From: Neostapfia colusana
Taxonomy: Eukaryota; Streptophyta; Magnoliopsida; Poales; Poaceae
Length of the DNA: 64,000 nt
Assembly (NCBI GenBank): GCA_030760725.1
Contig: JASWHV010000017.1
Span: 12,938,124 to 13,002,123 of the forward strand
Direction of reading: 5' to 3'
The translations under genes and the position numbers were made by a program. Of this stretch, positions 11,115 through 22,245 are shown one piece after another. The notes beneath the pieces are model-generated. The model had not been told where the DNA came from, did not search any database, and saw only the letters and a list, made by a program, of their open reading frames with translations. How positions within the stretch are numbered: position 1 is the first letter of the stretch; each line of letters starts with the position of its first letter.

Positions 11115-11818
11115 CCACGGGACCCCCAAGTACGCCACAGGTACCTCAAGCAGACCCGCCTGCAGAAGGATATCACAGCTCCTACTATGGTTGAGCACAA
11201 GAATAAGTGACTGGCCACACGGCCGGAGCAGTATGGAAAGAAAGCACGAAAAGAAATGGGGCAATGTCTGAGGCCCGATTATTTTTTTTATCCGTAGGCG
11301 TGTTTCTTCCGGCCCCCAAGTACTCAGTTGTTGCACAGGGGAGGCAGTGCGGCAGGCTTAGGGTACGGAACCATGCTAAGCAGGATGCGCATCCTGGACC
11401 TCCCTCGGGCGTTAACCTTTCAGCGTGGATACCTTACACTGCCACGGGACCTAGGACAAGTATGTAGGACTGGCTCCAGACATGCCATTTACAGTTGATA
11501 TGCATGAGTGAGCAAAAAACTGTAAAGAGTATGCAGGGTAAGATAATTCTTTTCTTGTTTCAGGCTTCCTTCATAGGAGGAGACATGCCGCACAAGAAGG
11601 CGGCGACCTGCTCCAGATGACAAGAATAGCAGGACTCCTCCGGAGCTTATCTGTTCTAAGCATTGTTCCTAGACTCTATGACACCTTTTCAGAGAGAAAA
11701 AAGAATCCTACCGCTGCGCTAAGGGTACAACTTACAGAGGCGTTCTATGTTCATGGATTGGGTAGAGGTACCCTATTCTCCATGGCTAGGTGGGGGCACC
11801 TGGGGCGGCATAATTATG

Positions 11819-12060
11819 TCACTCGGAAGGGACCCTCCTAGCTAGGGGAGAGTTTGTCAACCCTTCTCGAGAAAGTATTCCCCAAAGAACTTGGCGGTGT
11901 AGCGAGTTTCGAGCAGCTGCTAGCCATGTTTCCTCGTCGACGAGGTCGATATCTTCACGCCGGAGCTGGTCCTGTGTGGCTTCGTAGTATGCTTGGACGC
12001 GGGGTGAGCCCATGGTGGCTTTCGAGGGGAGGGCGACCTCGACCCCCTGCACTAGTGTAA
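11819..12060 (-). pseudogene. Integrase C-terminal remnant in element G
   Basis: Residues VEVALPSKATMGSPRVQAY and RREDIDLVDEETWLAAARN match the segment that follows the integrase core in Ty3 elements (usually LPTE..GSPRV.AY). It lies just downstream of gag on the element strand, so everything from protease to the integrase core is missing. Element 1 keeps the same remnant at 1410-1465. It is not expected to be functional. Confidence 0.6.
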
Positions 12061-12170
12061 GAGGGCATCTCCCTTGCCACACGATGGGGGGACGTCTGAC
12101 TAGACGTGGAGCGCCTTGCGTCGCTCGTTGTAGGCACTGGAGTCGGAGTCGGAATGGCCGTAGACGGCTT

Positions 12171-13080
12171 TCAACGCCCGATCTGCGTCTTGATACTCCA
12201 TCTTCTGCTCAATGCAGGCCTCAGGTTTGGCCTTTTTTTGCCCACCGGCTGGCATGAAGGTGCGCCGTCTTGACGTGACCGCTGTTTTTGCAGCTCACAG
12301 GAGCGCTCCGCAAGCTTCTTGATCTCGCGGCATTCGCTGGCGTCGTGGCGGATAGAGTTGTGCACCGGACACCATTGGTCATCATCGCTGGCAGACGACG
12401 GTCGTGGGCGCTTGTTGATGCGTGGGGCTCGGCCCCCACCGGCCGCTGCAAGGGCGGCGGTGGGTGCCCCGGCCAGAGGCTTGTCCATGCCTCTGGTATT
12501 CTTCTTCTTTCCGTTGTGCGGAGCAGCAGCTTATCCGGCACTCTCCACCGCAGAGGCAGGTCGTGAGTGCCAGCCTCAGCCTTCCGCCACTCTGGCGCAT
12601 TTGTCGGCCAGGCTGAAGAGCTCGGAGACGTCTTGCACATCATGCGTGGCTAACTTCTCGAGCATCTTCTTGTCGTGAACGCCCTGTCCGAAGGCGATGA
12701 CGACGGAGGCGTTGGAGATGCGGGGGATGGTGTTCCTGACCTGGGAGGATCGCTGGATGAAGGATCGCAACGACTCCCCCTCGCGCTGACGCACGATGTG
12801 GAGGTCGAGCTCAGTGCGGAGGCGTGTGTAGGAACTCCCAAAGTTGGCTGTGAATCTCCAACACAACTCTTCCCAGGATGAGATGGAGCACGGGGGGAGG
12901 TTCATGAGCCGATACCGGGCAGTGACAGTAAGGGCGACGGGGAAGTAGTTGGCCATGACGACCTCATCCCCTCCTACAGTTAGAATGGAGGTGGAGTAGA
13001 TCTACAGGAACTCGGCGGGGTTGACTGTCCCGTCGTATTTCTACGGCATGCGGGGCCAGAACTTGGGTGGCCAGACCACC
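12171..13080 (-). pseudogene. Gag pseudogene of element G
   Basis: It is homologous to the gag of element 1 (MANYFPVALTVTARYRLMN, SFIQRSSQVRNTIPRI, FSLADKCARVAEG). The downstream knuckle region (12488-12171) keeps CPVHNSIRHDASEC. Stop codons interrupt the conserved KYDGTVNPAEFL region near 13010-13050, and the frame changes near 12570, so the gene is broken. Overlapping plus-strand ORFs are shadows. Confidence 0.8.
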
Positions 13081-13548
13081 ATGCGAAGGTGTGGGGTGAG
13101 TGTCATGCAGCCCCCGACTGCCCCTAGAGAGAGGCAGGGGTCTGTGGGGCACGTCCCACTGGCACGACACTCGGGGTGCCGTACTCTCCTTGAAAGTTTC
13201 GATGTCTCTCGCGACGTCGTTCGATGATGGCGCGACCATCTTTGCTCGCATGGCGGTGGTTCAGCTCGACCCTGAGGTCAGTTGTGGCCGTCACTCGCGT
13301 GGCTGCCGTCCTGCGGGCCACCGTCGACGTACGCAACTGGGACAACGAGGGTTCAGCCCGCTGCCTCCTGTAGGCAGGAGAGTTCATGGCGGCAGCAATG
13401 AGGTGGTGAATGTCGTGTCACCACTGCTCTTCCGCCTCGGGGGTGGTGCCCTTTCCCGGAGGGTTGTGAAGCAGGGCGCGTGCTGCAGCCAGCACACTCT
13501 CTGGGCTCGGTCGTGGTGGTACTATCGCCACCGTCGGAGTAGAGGGTC

Positions 13549-15112
13549 TGTGAGACCTATGTTTGCTAAATACACTGGCAATTAGAATAAAAGTGAGGAT
13601 TTACATTCAAAGTTTTGAATATTGCCGAAATACCCTATTCGGATTGTCCGAACTTTCTCATTGCATTTCGGGAGTAACTGTCACTGCAGAGCAGCTGTTT
13701 TCATAGTGTTTAATTTTCAGGCACTTTGTGTTTTAACTTGCAATGTTTCGAACTTGCTTCTTGGCTTATGGAATGTTTACTTAGTATTCTCATACTAAGT
13801 TTTTGATGTGTTATGGCTTATTATGGTGTTTAATACATTGCTATGGTTTGCAACATGCTTATATGTGAGGAGCTCATGTAACGTGTTGTGGTTTTCGGAC
13901 TAACGTGAGTCAAGCCGTGGACTTGTGCTCGAAAAATGTGGGTGTTTTTCATGTGCAGGTGTTGCTTGAGGTCAAGACATGGCTGGTGATGGATATCCTT
14001 GAACTAGTCTTAGGGAGAAGATGAGGTTCAACAACCAAAATCCGGAGAAATTGTGGTTGAGCTGATCGGGAGGTCACGCAGCATGTTTGGGTCAAGAACA
14101 ATGCATATGAAGGTATTGTGAACGTTTTGGAAAGTGTTTGTACATATGCAAGGGGTGCATGGACGTGGCTACATTGTTCCAAAGCGTGGTGAAGAGATAT
14201 GGAAGTGAAGATATGGTTGAAAAGGTTCAACCAGGTAGATTTTGCGCTCAGGCTGCGGCTGAGGCGGTTATGATTCGTTTATGGAAAGTTTCGAGTTGGT
14301 TACAATAGGATTTCATGTTAGGAATAAAATAGAGTTGTTTTAGAAATGTTTGGGACTTTTCTAAAGTGTTTGGAAGTCTTAATATTGCTTCTATGTTCAT
14401 ATAGAAGAGTCTTGAGCAGTTTTGGAAAGTTAGAGTTTGAATCCAAGTAGGAGTAGGAGTGCTAGATTGAATTGGGTTGGCCTTAGGGCTGGTTATGTAA
14501 GCAAGGGAGGCCAAGGCTCGCGGAGAGAATGACTTGTGGATTCTTCACTTGAGTTTTGATCAGTAAAATTCGTAGTTTAGAGGAGCTTTGGTGCCTTGGT
14601 GCCTTGTTCGTCCGACTTGTTTCAGACAAGTTTTTCCTCGGTGAGTTGCTATACAAACCGACATTGCTTCGGTATTTTGATCATAACTCGTGTTTTACTG
14701 ATCCAATTGACGTGATTCTCTTTGGGTTGTCTTCACAACTTGATTATATATCACCTATAAAATTTCAAGGTCATTGGATGTGTGGTTTTTGATCTACACG
14801 AGTTTCTTTGCTGCATTGCAGATCTGTTTTTAAAATCGGGTAGAACAGATTGACGTTCGTCTAGTCTTTTGATCATAACTCAAGTTCTACTTAGTGTTTT
14901 CACGTGATTCTTGTTGAAGTGGCTTAGTGACTTGATTCTCTATAATCTCCATTAGTTTAGTCACGTTTGAACACGTCAAAAACAGTCGCACACACGGTTT
15001 TTTTAGCAGATCGATTTTCTGCCGAGGGGTTTTTTTAGCTTCCGCATAAAAGGTTTTAATCTACCATTCACCGCCCCCTATGGTAGCTTTTCACATGCTC
15101 TTCGATCCTACA
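13549..15112 (+). mobile_element. Solo LTR, probably Ty1/copia-type, inside element G leader
   Basis: This AT-rich block interrupts the GC-rich G leader. Proposed ends are TGTGAGACCTATG at 13549 and TCGATCCTACA at 15112 (TG...CA). The tail CTACCATTCACCGCCCCCTA followed by CGATCCTACA resembles the 3' end of many plant copia LTRs. Flanks are GGGTC (13544-13548) and GGGCC (15113-15117), a 4 of 5 match consistent with a target duplication. It contains two diverged copies of a block beginning GATCATAACT (about 14684 and 14871). No coding capacity. Confidence 0.55.
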
Positions 15113-15426
15113 GGGCCACCGGGAGGAAGCGGCCACTGGTAGTATGAGCGCTGAGGGCATGCCAACCGTGTGGTCACCGACCCGTCCTGACCTGGGCGCT
15201 GCGGGCGCCGCAGGCGCACCGACCGCCTGGTCGCCGGCTCGGTCAGATCTGGGCGCTGTGGGCACCATAGGCACGCCGACCGTATGTTCGCCGGCCGGGC
15301 CAGATCTGCCCGCCCTGGAATGGGAGGTGGCTTCTTCATCTCCCACCTGGAGACAATGGCGAGTTGGGTGAGAAGTCTCACCAAGGGAGGTGATGTTCAC
15401 CATGGTCGCCTAGAGAGCGCGAAAAG

Positions 15427-15446
15427 CCCCCTTCCTGGCGCGCCAA
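15427..15446 (-). promoter_or_regulatory. Primer-binding site of element G
   Basis: Immediately inside the 5' LTR, the minus strand reads TTGGCGCGCCAGGAAGGGG. This TGGCGCGCCAGG type of site is common in grass Tat-like elements, and I believe it pairs with a tRNA other than initiator Met. It shows that the LTR at 15447-16708 is a 5' LTR. Confidence 0.6.
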
Positions 15447-16708
15447 TGTCGAAGTGTGACACAACACTTCCCCCCGTCTGCTACGGGAGTAGCCTGTGGA
15501 GGTTCTTTGATTGGAGGGGCTAGACGTCCCTAGAGCGATCCAACTCGAGAGAGCGGGTGAACACCAGGATTTACGTGGTTCGGGCGCTGGAGCGTAATAC
15601 CCTACATCCACGGTGTGATTGTTGTATTGCTTGCGCGTATGAGTGTGAGTCACAGGGTTGTGAACCCTTTGTTGGGTGGACACTCTGGTCCTTTTATAGT
15701 CCAAGGCCGGGGTGGTACAGTGAGGCTTGGGGTGCGACAGGTGGCCCCAAAGCTGTATGAGCCCTATACATGATCTAGGGTTCTACACTCTGAGTAGAGT
15801 AGTCAGTGGGGGCGTTATGTCCCACCGCCTGGCGCTCTGAGCGCCCCTGCCCGTGTTGAAGGTGATGATGAAGACGCCGTCTTTTCACCACGGCTTCTCG
15901 CTCTGCTGAGCAGCTCTGTGCCGTTGGGCCACACTGTACCGCTGTCATGCTTTGTCGCCCTGTGTTTTCACCGTTATGTCAAACGGGCAAAAGACGGAGG
16001 TGTGCGCCGTGCGCCATGCTTCTAGGGAAGGCCAAGCCTTAAATGCATGACCTGACAGCGCACTTCCTCCTTGACTTCGTCATCCCACGGCCCTCGACAG
16101 ATCAGGGGACACATGGCAACTTCGGAGCTCTCCTCAACGGGGAGGAGGTTCGAAGCCGGGATACACGTGGCAGCCCCGGACCTCACCTCAGCAGGGAGGC
16201 TCAGGCCAGAGCCAAGGGCACGTGTCGGCTCCAGAGCCCTCCTCAGCGGGGAGGAGGTCCAGAGCCCACCGACATGTGACAGCCATAGACCTCACCTCAG
16301 CGGGGAGGCTCGGACCGGAGCCAAGGACACGTGTCGCCTCCGGAGACCTCCTCAGCAGGGAGGAAGTTCAGAGCCCACCGACACGTAGCAGCCCCGGACC
16401 TCATCTCAGCAGAGAGGCGGGACCGGAGCCAAGGGCATGTGTCGGCTCCGGAGCCCTCCTCAGCAGGGAGGAGGTTTAGAGCCCACCGACACGTGGCAGC
16501 CCCGGACGTCACCTCAGCAGGGAGTCTCAGCTCGGACCGGAGCCAAGTGCACATGTAGGCTCCGGAGCCCAAACGCACGTGGCAGCCCTAGGGCTAACCT
16601 CAGGACCAAGGACACGTGGCTATGCTAGCGCTCGCCTCAAAAGGGAGGCGGGGCCTGGGCTGTCTTTTCCCCTCCACGCGGGGGTACCCGGTCTGCAGGG
16701 TACCGGCA
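15447..16708 (-). repeat. 5' LTR of element G (1262 bp)
   Basis: The plus strand begins TGTCGAAGTG and ends GGGTACCGGCA, so on the element strand it starts TGCCGGTACC, one base changed from the TGTCGGTACC of relatives. The U3 holds a G-box array (about 16105-16640). TATAAAA on the reverse strand lies near 15693. Confidence 0.85.
16105..16640 (-). repeat. U3 G-box array, element G LTR
   Basis: About ten modules with ACACGTGGCAGCCCCGGACC and GGCACGTGTCGGCTCCGGAG, alternating between CACGTGGC and CACGTGTC cores. Confidence 0.7.
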
Positions 16709-16786
16709 ATACGGAAGTGGTATCCTGAATTTTCTACCAGTGTGACCACCTCATAAAACTCTAAGACGTGTGGGCCTCCATGGGCT

Positions 16787-18821
16787 TGAATTTTCAAATG
16801 CAGTGAGGTTTGCCTATCGGATGGTCACTCACTCCCCATCACACTTGGGTGGACCTGGCAACTTGATAATCTTATGGCCCAAGAGATCCCATCCGACGGC
16901 CTGATATCCTCGTGAGGCCAACAAGATGTTCTAGGTTTCAGACCACTGCCTGATAACACTTGGTAGAATATGGTCTCATTCATCACATAAACGAGCCCCT
17001 TTCCACCATCCTAGATCACAACGGGTCTGCTATTCACGTAAACCCAACCATTGTTGGTCCGTGCCAGGAGTTGTTATCTCAATCAGGAAAAATCATTGTT
17101 ACATCCAAAAGCTAGCCAGAGAGGTGGGATCTACTCACTTTTAAGTTGGTTCACCCCTCTTCCCTCAATCAGTGTGGTACTTTTCCCAATAATGCTCCCC
17201 ATCACATTAGCATCTCCCGATGGTTAATCGACCTCTCACACGCCCACAGTACACATCCAACCTCATGGGCCTCACACCCACAGGTCAAGATCATCGGTCT
17301 AGCTTTGATACACAGTTAGCCCATACCAAGAGTCGTTGGCCCAACTAGGAGGGATCCTTATTGTACCCAAAATCTAGCACAAAGAGATGGGAACTCTCTC
17401 TACCTTTAAATTGGTCCAACCATCTCCCCACAACCAATGTCATGTGTCATCTTAACCCAAAATATTAGTGTCATAGGTGAGATTCTCAATTCAACATGCC
17501 TTCCTATCAATTAATAAATAACAGTCAGAGTTCTTGTGGGTACAACAAGAAAACAAAAATAAGGTAAGTGCATATTTGTGTGCGTACTACAATTAATTGA
17601 ATCAATAAACATATATACCATCTATCAGTCACACATATCTATATTACTTTCAATGTACCCAAGATTTGATCACATGTCACGTTAGGATGATATGACAGGT
17701 TGCTCTGCCTACTGATCATTTGCCATCTAGTGTTAAAAATAAGTAGATTGTTCTGGCCAGTGTTTATATATCACGCTGTAAGGATATGGTGATCTGTTAT
17801 AGCTATGGTTCATGGTTTTTGTATCTATAAGATATTGACTCCACAACCAAAGTTTTATATAGTTTTCATTCACCGCTTCACAAGTTTGGCCCGTGAACGT
17901 ATCTCTTGTATATTGTCCAACATTGATCTGGATACTTCAATGTGGCGTAATTACCATTTATATAGATGGTGCATGAACTAATGTCATCTCGTTATAACCA
18001 ACAAAGGGAAAAACCTAACGTGTGAGCAATATACCGAGAAAGAAATCTTAGAGACTGTGATATCTTTCTTAATTATGGTTAGTATCATAAGTTACTCAGT
18101 TAATTTCAAATTATGATAGACCATTAATTTGAAGTAACATCAAATGTTTTCCTAGAGCCAGGTTGGTCAGAGAGGACATGCAACCACAATGTATGAGGAC
18201 TAAATGAAACTTACAAGTGTTAGATGGGAATGAAAGTACTTGGAGGTGGGTTTATGAAAATCACCTAAAATGCAAATGCATATTTAAAAATTTCCCTTAC
18301 TAAAATAAAAATTTATCAGCTTGACCAGAATCATGTCACCTTCAGTTTAAAGAGAAACGTTAGTCCATCAAAATATTTTCAAATTTAAGCCCATGGGCCA
18401 TCATTTGCGTCAATAACCCATGTGCCTTCCTATCAACTAATGAATAAAAATCGGAGTTTGTTGTGGATACAACCAGAACAAAAAAATAAGATAACCACAG
18501 ATTTGTGTGTCTACCAATCACACATATCTACGTTATGTTCAATGTACTCAAGATACGATCACGTGTTGTGTTGGGATGCTGGCTACTAATAATTTGATGT
18601 CTTTGTAATAAAAATGGAAGACTGCTCTGGCTAGTGTTTATATGCCGTGTTGGAAAGATATGGCAATCAGTTATAGCTACGGTTCGTTGATTTCGTATCT
18701 AAAAGATATCAACTCCAGAACCAAAGTTACTATATAAATTGTCCCCTAGCCTCACTCTTTCTCACCAACATTACAATACAAGAAAATCTTATATCCAAGG
18801 TTTGTAACTTGTGTGGTTATC
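16787..18821 (+). other. Upstream region of receiver gene copy A, with repeated blocks
   Basis: No gene is seen. Two pairs of diverged repeats are visible. Block 17494-17870 recurs at 18420-18745, with shared CACACATATCTA, ATCACRTGT and CCAAAGTT..TATATA. A block around 17045-17200 is loosely repeated at 17325-17480. The second copy of the first block ends in the TATA box of the gene. The first copy diverges just after its own TATATAG and is followed by no recognisable exon. Confidence 0.6.
18731..18738 (+). promoter_or_regulatory. TATA box of receiver gene copy A
   Basis: TATATAAA lies 91 bases before the ATG, followed by a CT-rich leader and CACCAACATTACAATACAAG. The same sequence and spacing occur in copy B (60350-60357). 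Confidence 0.65.
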
Positions 18822-19605
18822 ATGGCTACTTCGCCTCATGTGCTCGTAGTTGACAATTCTTGTGTAGGTCGTGCAATTTCAACTAGGTTCCTAGAGCACT
18901 ATAACATCAGAGGTATGATAGTTGCTATGACTTTTCATACTTATTTTCCAATTAATCTTCTATTTCAGAAATTTACATATCCTTCAATGATTAATATATT
19001 TTCTTTTCAGTGACTTCTGTGGCTAATGCAGAGCAGGCCCTGACATCCCTTGATGAGGTATAGCAATAATTTTATCTAGTTTATGAAACCATTACCTTGG
19101 GTAATGGAATTTTTGTAGTATCGCGGTTATATATTTGTTGTGTTTGATATGTTTGTCTTCATAAACTCTGAATATAGGGAAACGATGTGGATTTGATGTT
19201 AACTCTTTACGGGCCGCTTGGTGGCATGAGTGGTTATGAACTTCTATGTGAAGTGAAGGTGACTTTTATGTGAAAAAACAAACTTTTAACTTGCATCGCC
19301 ACCTAATTTGTTCATGTCATCACTAACTATTTTTAAATATATTATCCTAAATAATTAAACGATTTTTCTTCTCAGGAGTCACCTGGACTGAATCGTATTC
19401 CCGTGGTTATGGTTTTTCTTGATGAAAGCCCAGAAGTGGTTAGAATGTGAGTAAATACATAAGTATCAATCATTTACATAATAACATATTGTAATATGCA
19501 GTTACAATAATACTTTTTGGTAGGTGCATGTATGCAGGAGCAGATGGTTACATCTTTCAGCCTCTGCGGCTTGATGATGTGCCTTTCATCATGAGCTTCA
19601 TTTGA
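18822..19605 (+). CDS. Receiver-only response-regulator-like protein, copy A (5 exons, 123 aa)
   Basis: Exons are 18822-18912, 19011-19057, 19178-19258, 19376-19446 and 19524-19605. All introns are GT-AG, and the joined frame runs from ATG to TGA with no stop. The product is a lone receiver domain like type-A cytokinin response regulators of grasses. MATSPHVLVVDNS opens the domain, RVTSVANAEQAL follows, and GGMSGYELLCEVKESPGLNRIPVVM gives the usual core. Key residues are altered. The acidic pair is D11-N12 instead of DD. The phospho-acceptor Asp before the MSGY segment is L56. The Ser/Thr of the fifth switch position is hydrophobic. The Lys of the KP motif is Q109. It therefore probably cannot be phosphorylated and may act, if expressed, as a decoy or scaffold in the nucleus or cytosol. 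The ATG is preferred over an in-frame upstream GTG. Confidence 0.85.
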
Positions 19606-20757
19606 TGCTAAAATGGGAGGAATGAATAAAAATTGCGGCTCCGATGTGCTACTAATTGATTATCTATCAAGGCTTAATAATCCTTGTTTACATGTAACCA
19701 TATATGGTCTCTTTATTTCAGTATTTGTGACTTGTCGATGTGCCTTTAATTATGAGCCTGATTTGGTGCATAAAATATAAGAAAGGAACAAAGATTGTGG
19801 CTCGAGCGTGCGATTAATCGTTTACCTATTGAGTTTCTTAATGATACCTGTTAACATGTGACCATATATGGTCTTTTTGTTTCAGCATTTGTGTCTGGAT
19901 CTATGTAATAGCTGTAAGACTATCTTGTGGCTCAAAAACTTTGTGTCATTGAGATCCATGTGTAATGCTATATATAATTATGATTACCTATATATCCTTG
20001 CTTTTGTGTCATAAATATGTCAAGATTGTTGTGATTGTTGTTTATTGAAATGGTTACGCATCTCATGATGCTCCTGATTCCTGAAAATTGCACCATTTAA
20101 ATAAGGCGGGGTTGAGGTCTATCCCATGATGCTATTGAGATGTTTTTGTTAGTCAAGGTGACTATTAATTTGCAGACACCCTCAACTTACCAAGTTGAGG
20201 CACCATGGAAAAACCCCGCCCATTTTATTTTTAAAATGTTCTCGTTCTCAAAACAGAAACAACATTACTTACTTCCATGTGAGTTTCTTGTTGCTAAGCT
20301 ATATTTGGCTAAGACAACACCTCTAAACAAGTAGCACATCAAGATTTTAATCTTAAGAGGCATTTTGAGCTTCCCAATATCCTTGTTGTTTACTATGATT
20401 CCATCATTAATCAAATATCAATATATATTTTGCACCGTAAATATACCTATAGGATGTAAGTTCCATGTAAAGGGATATTTATGCTCATTATGATTAACTC
20501 TGCAGTAGTATCAGCTAAATTATGTCAAAGAATTAAGTTTTCGCCTACCAACACCCTCATAAATGAAATGTCAAGAAGGATAGTACTAAAAACCGTAGCT
20601 ACAATGCTATGTTTCCTCCAAAGAATATGATATAGTGAAGGAAATATATCCTTAATTATATAGTTACCTAACCATTTGTCTTCCTAAAATCTCACTTGGT
20701 TTCCATTTCCTTTGTGGAAGGTTATTAAGATTAGAAATTTGATTTTCACCTTCATAT
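19606..20757 (+). other. Downstream region of receiver gene copy A
   Basis: No further gene. The last exon and 3' flank are tandemly duplicated once: GATGTGCCTTTCATCATGAGC near 19576 recurs as GATGTGCCTTTAATTATGAGC near 19738, period about 161 bases, each followed by ACCATATATGGTCT. At about 20098-20225 there is a possible small inverted-repeat element (AATAAGGCGGGGTT ... AACCCCGCCCATTTTATT) with an internal hairpin CCTCAACTTACCAAGTTGAGG. ORF 20140-20334 spans it and is not a gene. Confidence 0.5.
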
Positions 20758-21199
20758 GACCCAACTTTTTTCGAAAACCAGTGATCTGGTGCAATTATAT
20801 TAAGACAGAAGGAAATAATTACAACAACTCGAGCCCACGGCTAAGAGAAAAACATGACAAGTTCAGCAATTGTAACACCCTTATTTGCGGGAAAAAAACC
20901 TAACCCACCCTAGCTCCCCCGCCGCCTCGCCCTCATCCTCCAAGCGCCGCACCTCCCCACTCTCGCTTTCCTCGTGCCAACCGCCCGCCCCCGCCACCTC
21001 CCTCAGCACCGCCCGAGCGCGCGCCGCGCTCCACCTCCCCGAGCGCCGCCCCCTCTCCCCCAAACCGTTGCACGCTGCCTCTCCTCCCTCTCCTCACCCA
21101 CGGCTACCGTGCCCCATGCCTCCGGCCTGGCACCCCTCTCCCGCTGCCTCTCCCACCTCTACCCCGCGCCCACTCCTCCATCGCCGCTCCAGGGCCGGT

Positions 21200-21674
21200 C
21201 TCGCAAGCTCAGCGAGGTTGTTTCGACTTTGACCTGGACCACAACGACGGCGCCCGGTTCAGCGCCGCCGCGGACTTCGACGCCATCGCGCTCCTCCCGG
21301 CCGCCACCATCCGCACCCATGGCCGCCAGCCGCCACCGGGCTCCAGCCCCCCCCTCCGAAACCCTAACCGACACCTCGACCCGATGGTGACCACCGAAGT
21401 CTAGACCGCAGCCGTCGCGCTGCTGGGAGGCAACCCGGCGGTGTTCGACGCGTTGTTCTCGACGTTCATGTCGTCCTCCAATAACGAGCGCTCCATCATC
21501 GTGGCCGCCCTCGACCGCCTTCGTGCCTCGCACCCGGAGTCCCGTGCGCTGCAGGAGCTCGGTGTATCCGCCGCCGTCGTCCAAAAGCACGCTCCACCGC
21601 TCGTCGTCGCCGATCACGGCCGCCGCCTGCCATTCAAAGACTCCTCCGTCGACTTCGTCTTCGCCGACTACTAG
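21200..21674 (+). pseudogene. Captured fragments in C 5' LTR: importin-beta-like start joined to methyltransferase-like piece
   Basis: Three pieces are joined. First, a GC-rich stretch reads FDFDLDHNDGARFSAAADF (from about 21222), gene unknown. Second, after a 5'-UTR-like AAACCCTAACC, an ATG at 21386 opens a frame with an early stop and then LLGGNPAVFDALFSTFMSSS NNERS, like the N-terminus of importin-5-type karyopherins. Third, ELGVSAAVVQKHAPPLVVAD and HGRRLPFKDSSVDFVFADY resemble plant SAM-dependent methyltransferases. The first and third could be one gene with the importin piece set between them. The family calls are from memory and are the least certain of the captures. Confidence 0.5.
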
Positions 21675-22033
21675 ACAACCACCACATTCCTCTTCCCCGA
21701 CCAGGGTGCCCAAACTGTTGGGATGGGTGCAGAAGCTTAGAGTGTTCCAGCAGCTGCCAAATTGTTCAACCAGGCAAATGATATCCTTTGATATGACTTG
21801 TTGGATTTTTGCGCTAATGGACCAAAAGAGAAGATTGTCTCAACAGTGAGCTATATATGTTACCAGTCTAGCGGCGGTAGAAGTACTGCGTGCACACGAT
21901 GGTGGCCAAGATGTAATCAACTCTGTGGATGTCACATGTGGTCTCAGCTTGGGGGAATACTCTGCTCTTGCATTTGCTGGTGCTTTTATCTTTGAGGATG
22001 GCATAAAGCTTGTCGAGCTGAGAGGAGAAGCTT
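21675..22033 (+). pseudogene. Captured malonyl-CoA:ACP transacylase (MCAT/FabD) fragment, C 5' LTR
   Basis: Across frames it encodes TTTFLFPDQGAQTVGMGAEA, then LFNQANDI, then LDFCANGPKEKIVSTV, YVTSLAAVEVL, DGGQDVINSVDVTCGLS and LGEYSALAFAGAF. This is the plastid fatty-acid-synthesis enzyme: FPGQGAQ is the N-terminal signature (here FPDQGAQ) and the GHSLGEY-type nucleophile region appears as LSLGEY. Frame breaks and stops prevent function. The piece reads through with no visible introns. Confidence 0.8.
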
Positions 22034-22165
22034 GCAGGATGCAGATGACTTATTCTGCAAGATGCCCCAGAGGGACGAGATCTCATGGAGCACCATGATC
22101 CCTGGTTTGGCACAGAATGGAAGAAGCACCGAGGCATTTAGGGTTTTTGACTTGATGAAATATGA
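22034..22165 (+). pseudogene. Captured pentatricopeptide-repeat protein fragment, C 5' LTR
   Basis: It encodes ADDLFCKMPQRDEISWSTMI followed by PGLAQNGRSTEAFRVFDLMK and YEGV, a typical PPR unit of the PLS type (RD..SW..MI.G.AQNG...EA...F..M). PPR proteins bind organellar RNA. Only about one and a half repeats are present. The 3' LTR copy has a stop where this one reads Gln. Confidence 0.8.
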
Positions 22166-22245
22166 AGGTGTGAAATCTCACCAACAGCAAGCTTCTCAGC
22201 ACTCTCAGTAGCCACGACAGTTATGTCAACGCCGTCACCGGGATC
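22166..22245 (+). pseudogene. Captured WD40 (RACK1-like) fragment, C 5' LTR
   Basis: Reads NLTNSKLLSTLSSHDSYVNAV. RACK1-type G-beta proteins carry VWNLTNCKL...TLAGHSGYVNAVA at a WD repeat, which this resembles closely. About 25 residues are present. The following sequence, to about 22460, encodes short open stretches (RKLFRKFPDADRHWNPNSD in another frame) that I do not recognise. Confidence 0.65.

Larger units (their letters stand above)
11115..16708 (-). mobile_element. Element G: Tat-like non-autonomous LTR element (minus strand, partial)
   Basis: The 5' LTR lies at the right (15447-16708). Leftward come the primer site, a leader interrupted by a copia-like solo LTR, a broken gag, an integrase C-terminal remnant and the repeat-rich 3' internal region. 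Its 3' LTR lies off-window because element D inserted at 11114. The repeat region 11115-11470 matches F at 57134-57450. The right target-site copy would be ATACG (16709-16713). Confidence 0.8.

Noticed and set aside
13557..15082. Insertion boundaries in G at CCTATG/CCTATG instead of 13549-15112
   Set aside because: The six-base match is suggestive, but the insert would lack TG...CA or inverted-repeat ends, while the wider boundaries give LTR-type ends and a near-perfect target duplication.
18813..19013. Receiver gene copy A as a single 66-codon ORF starting at GTG
   Set aside because: It reads into intron 1. Splicing at GT-AG sites gives a full receiver domain from the ATG at 18822.
21441..22245. 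A functional fusion gene made from the captured pieces in the C 5' LTR
   Set aside because: Stops and frame changes separate the pieces in both LTR copies, and the positions of breaks differ, as expected for neutral decay.
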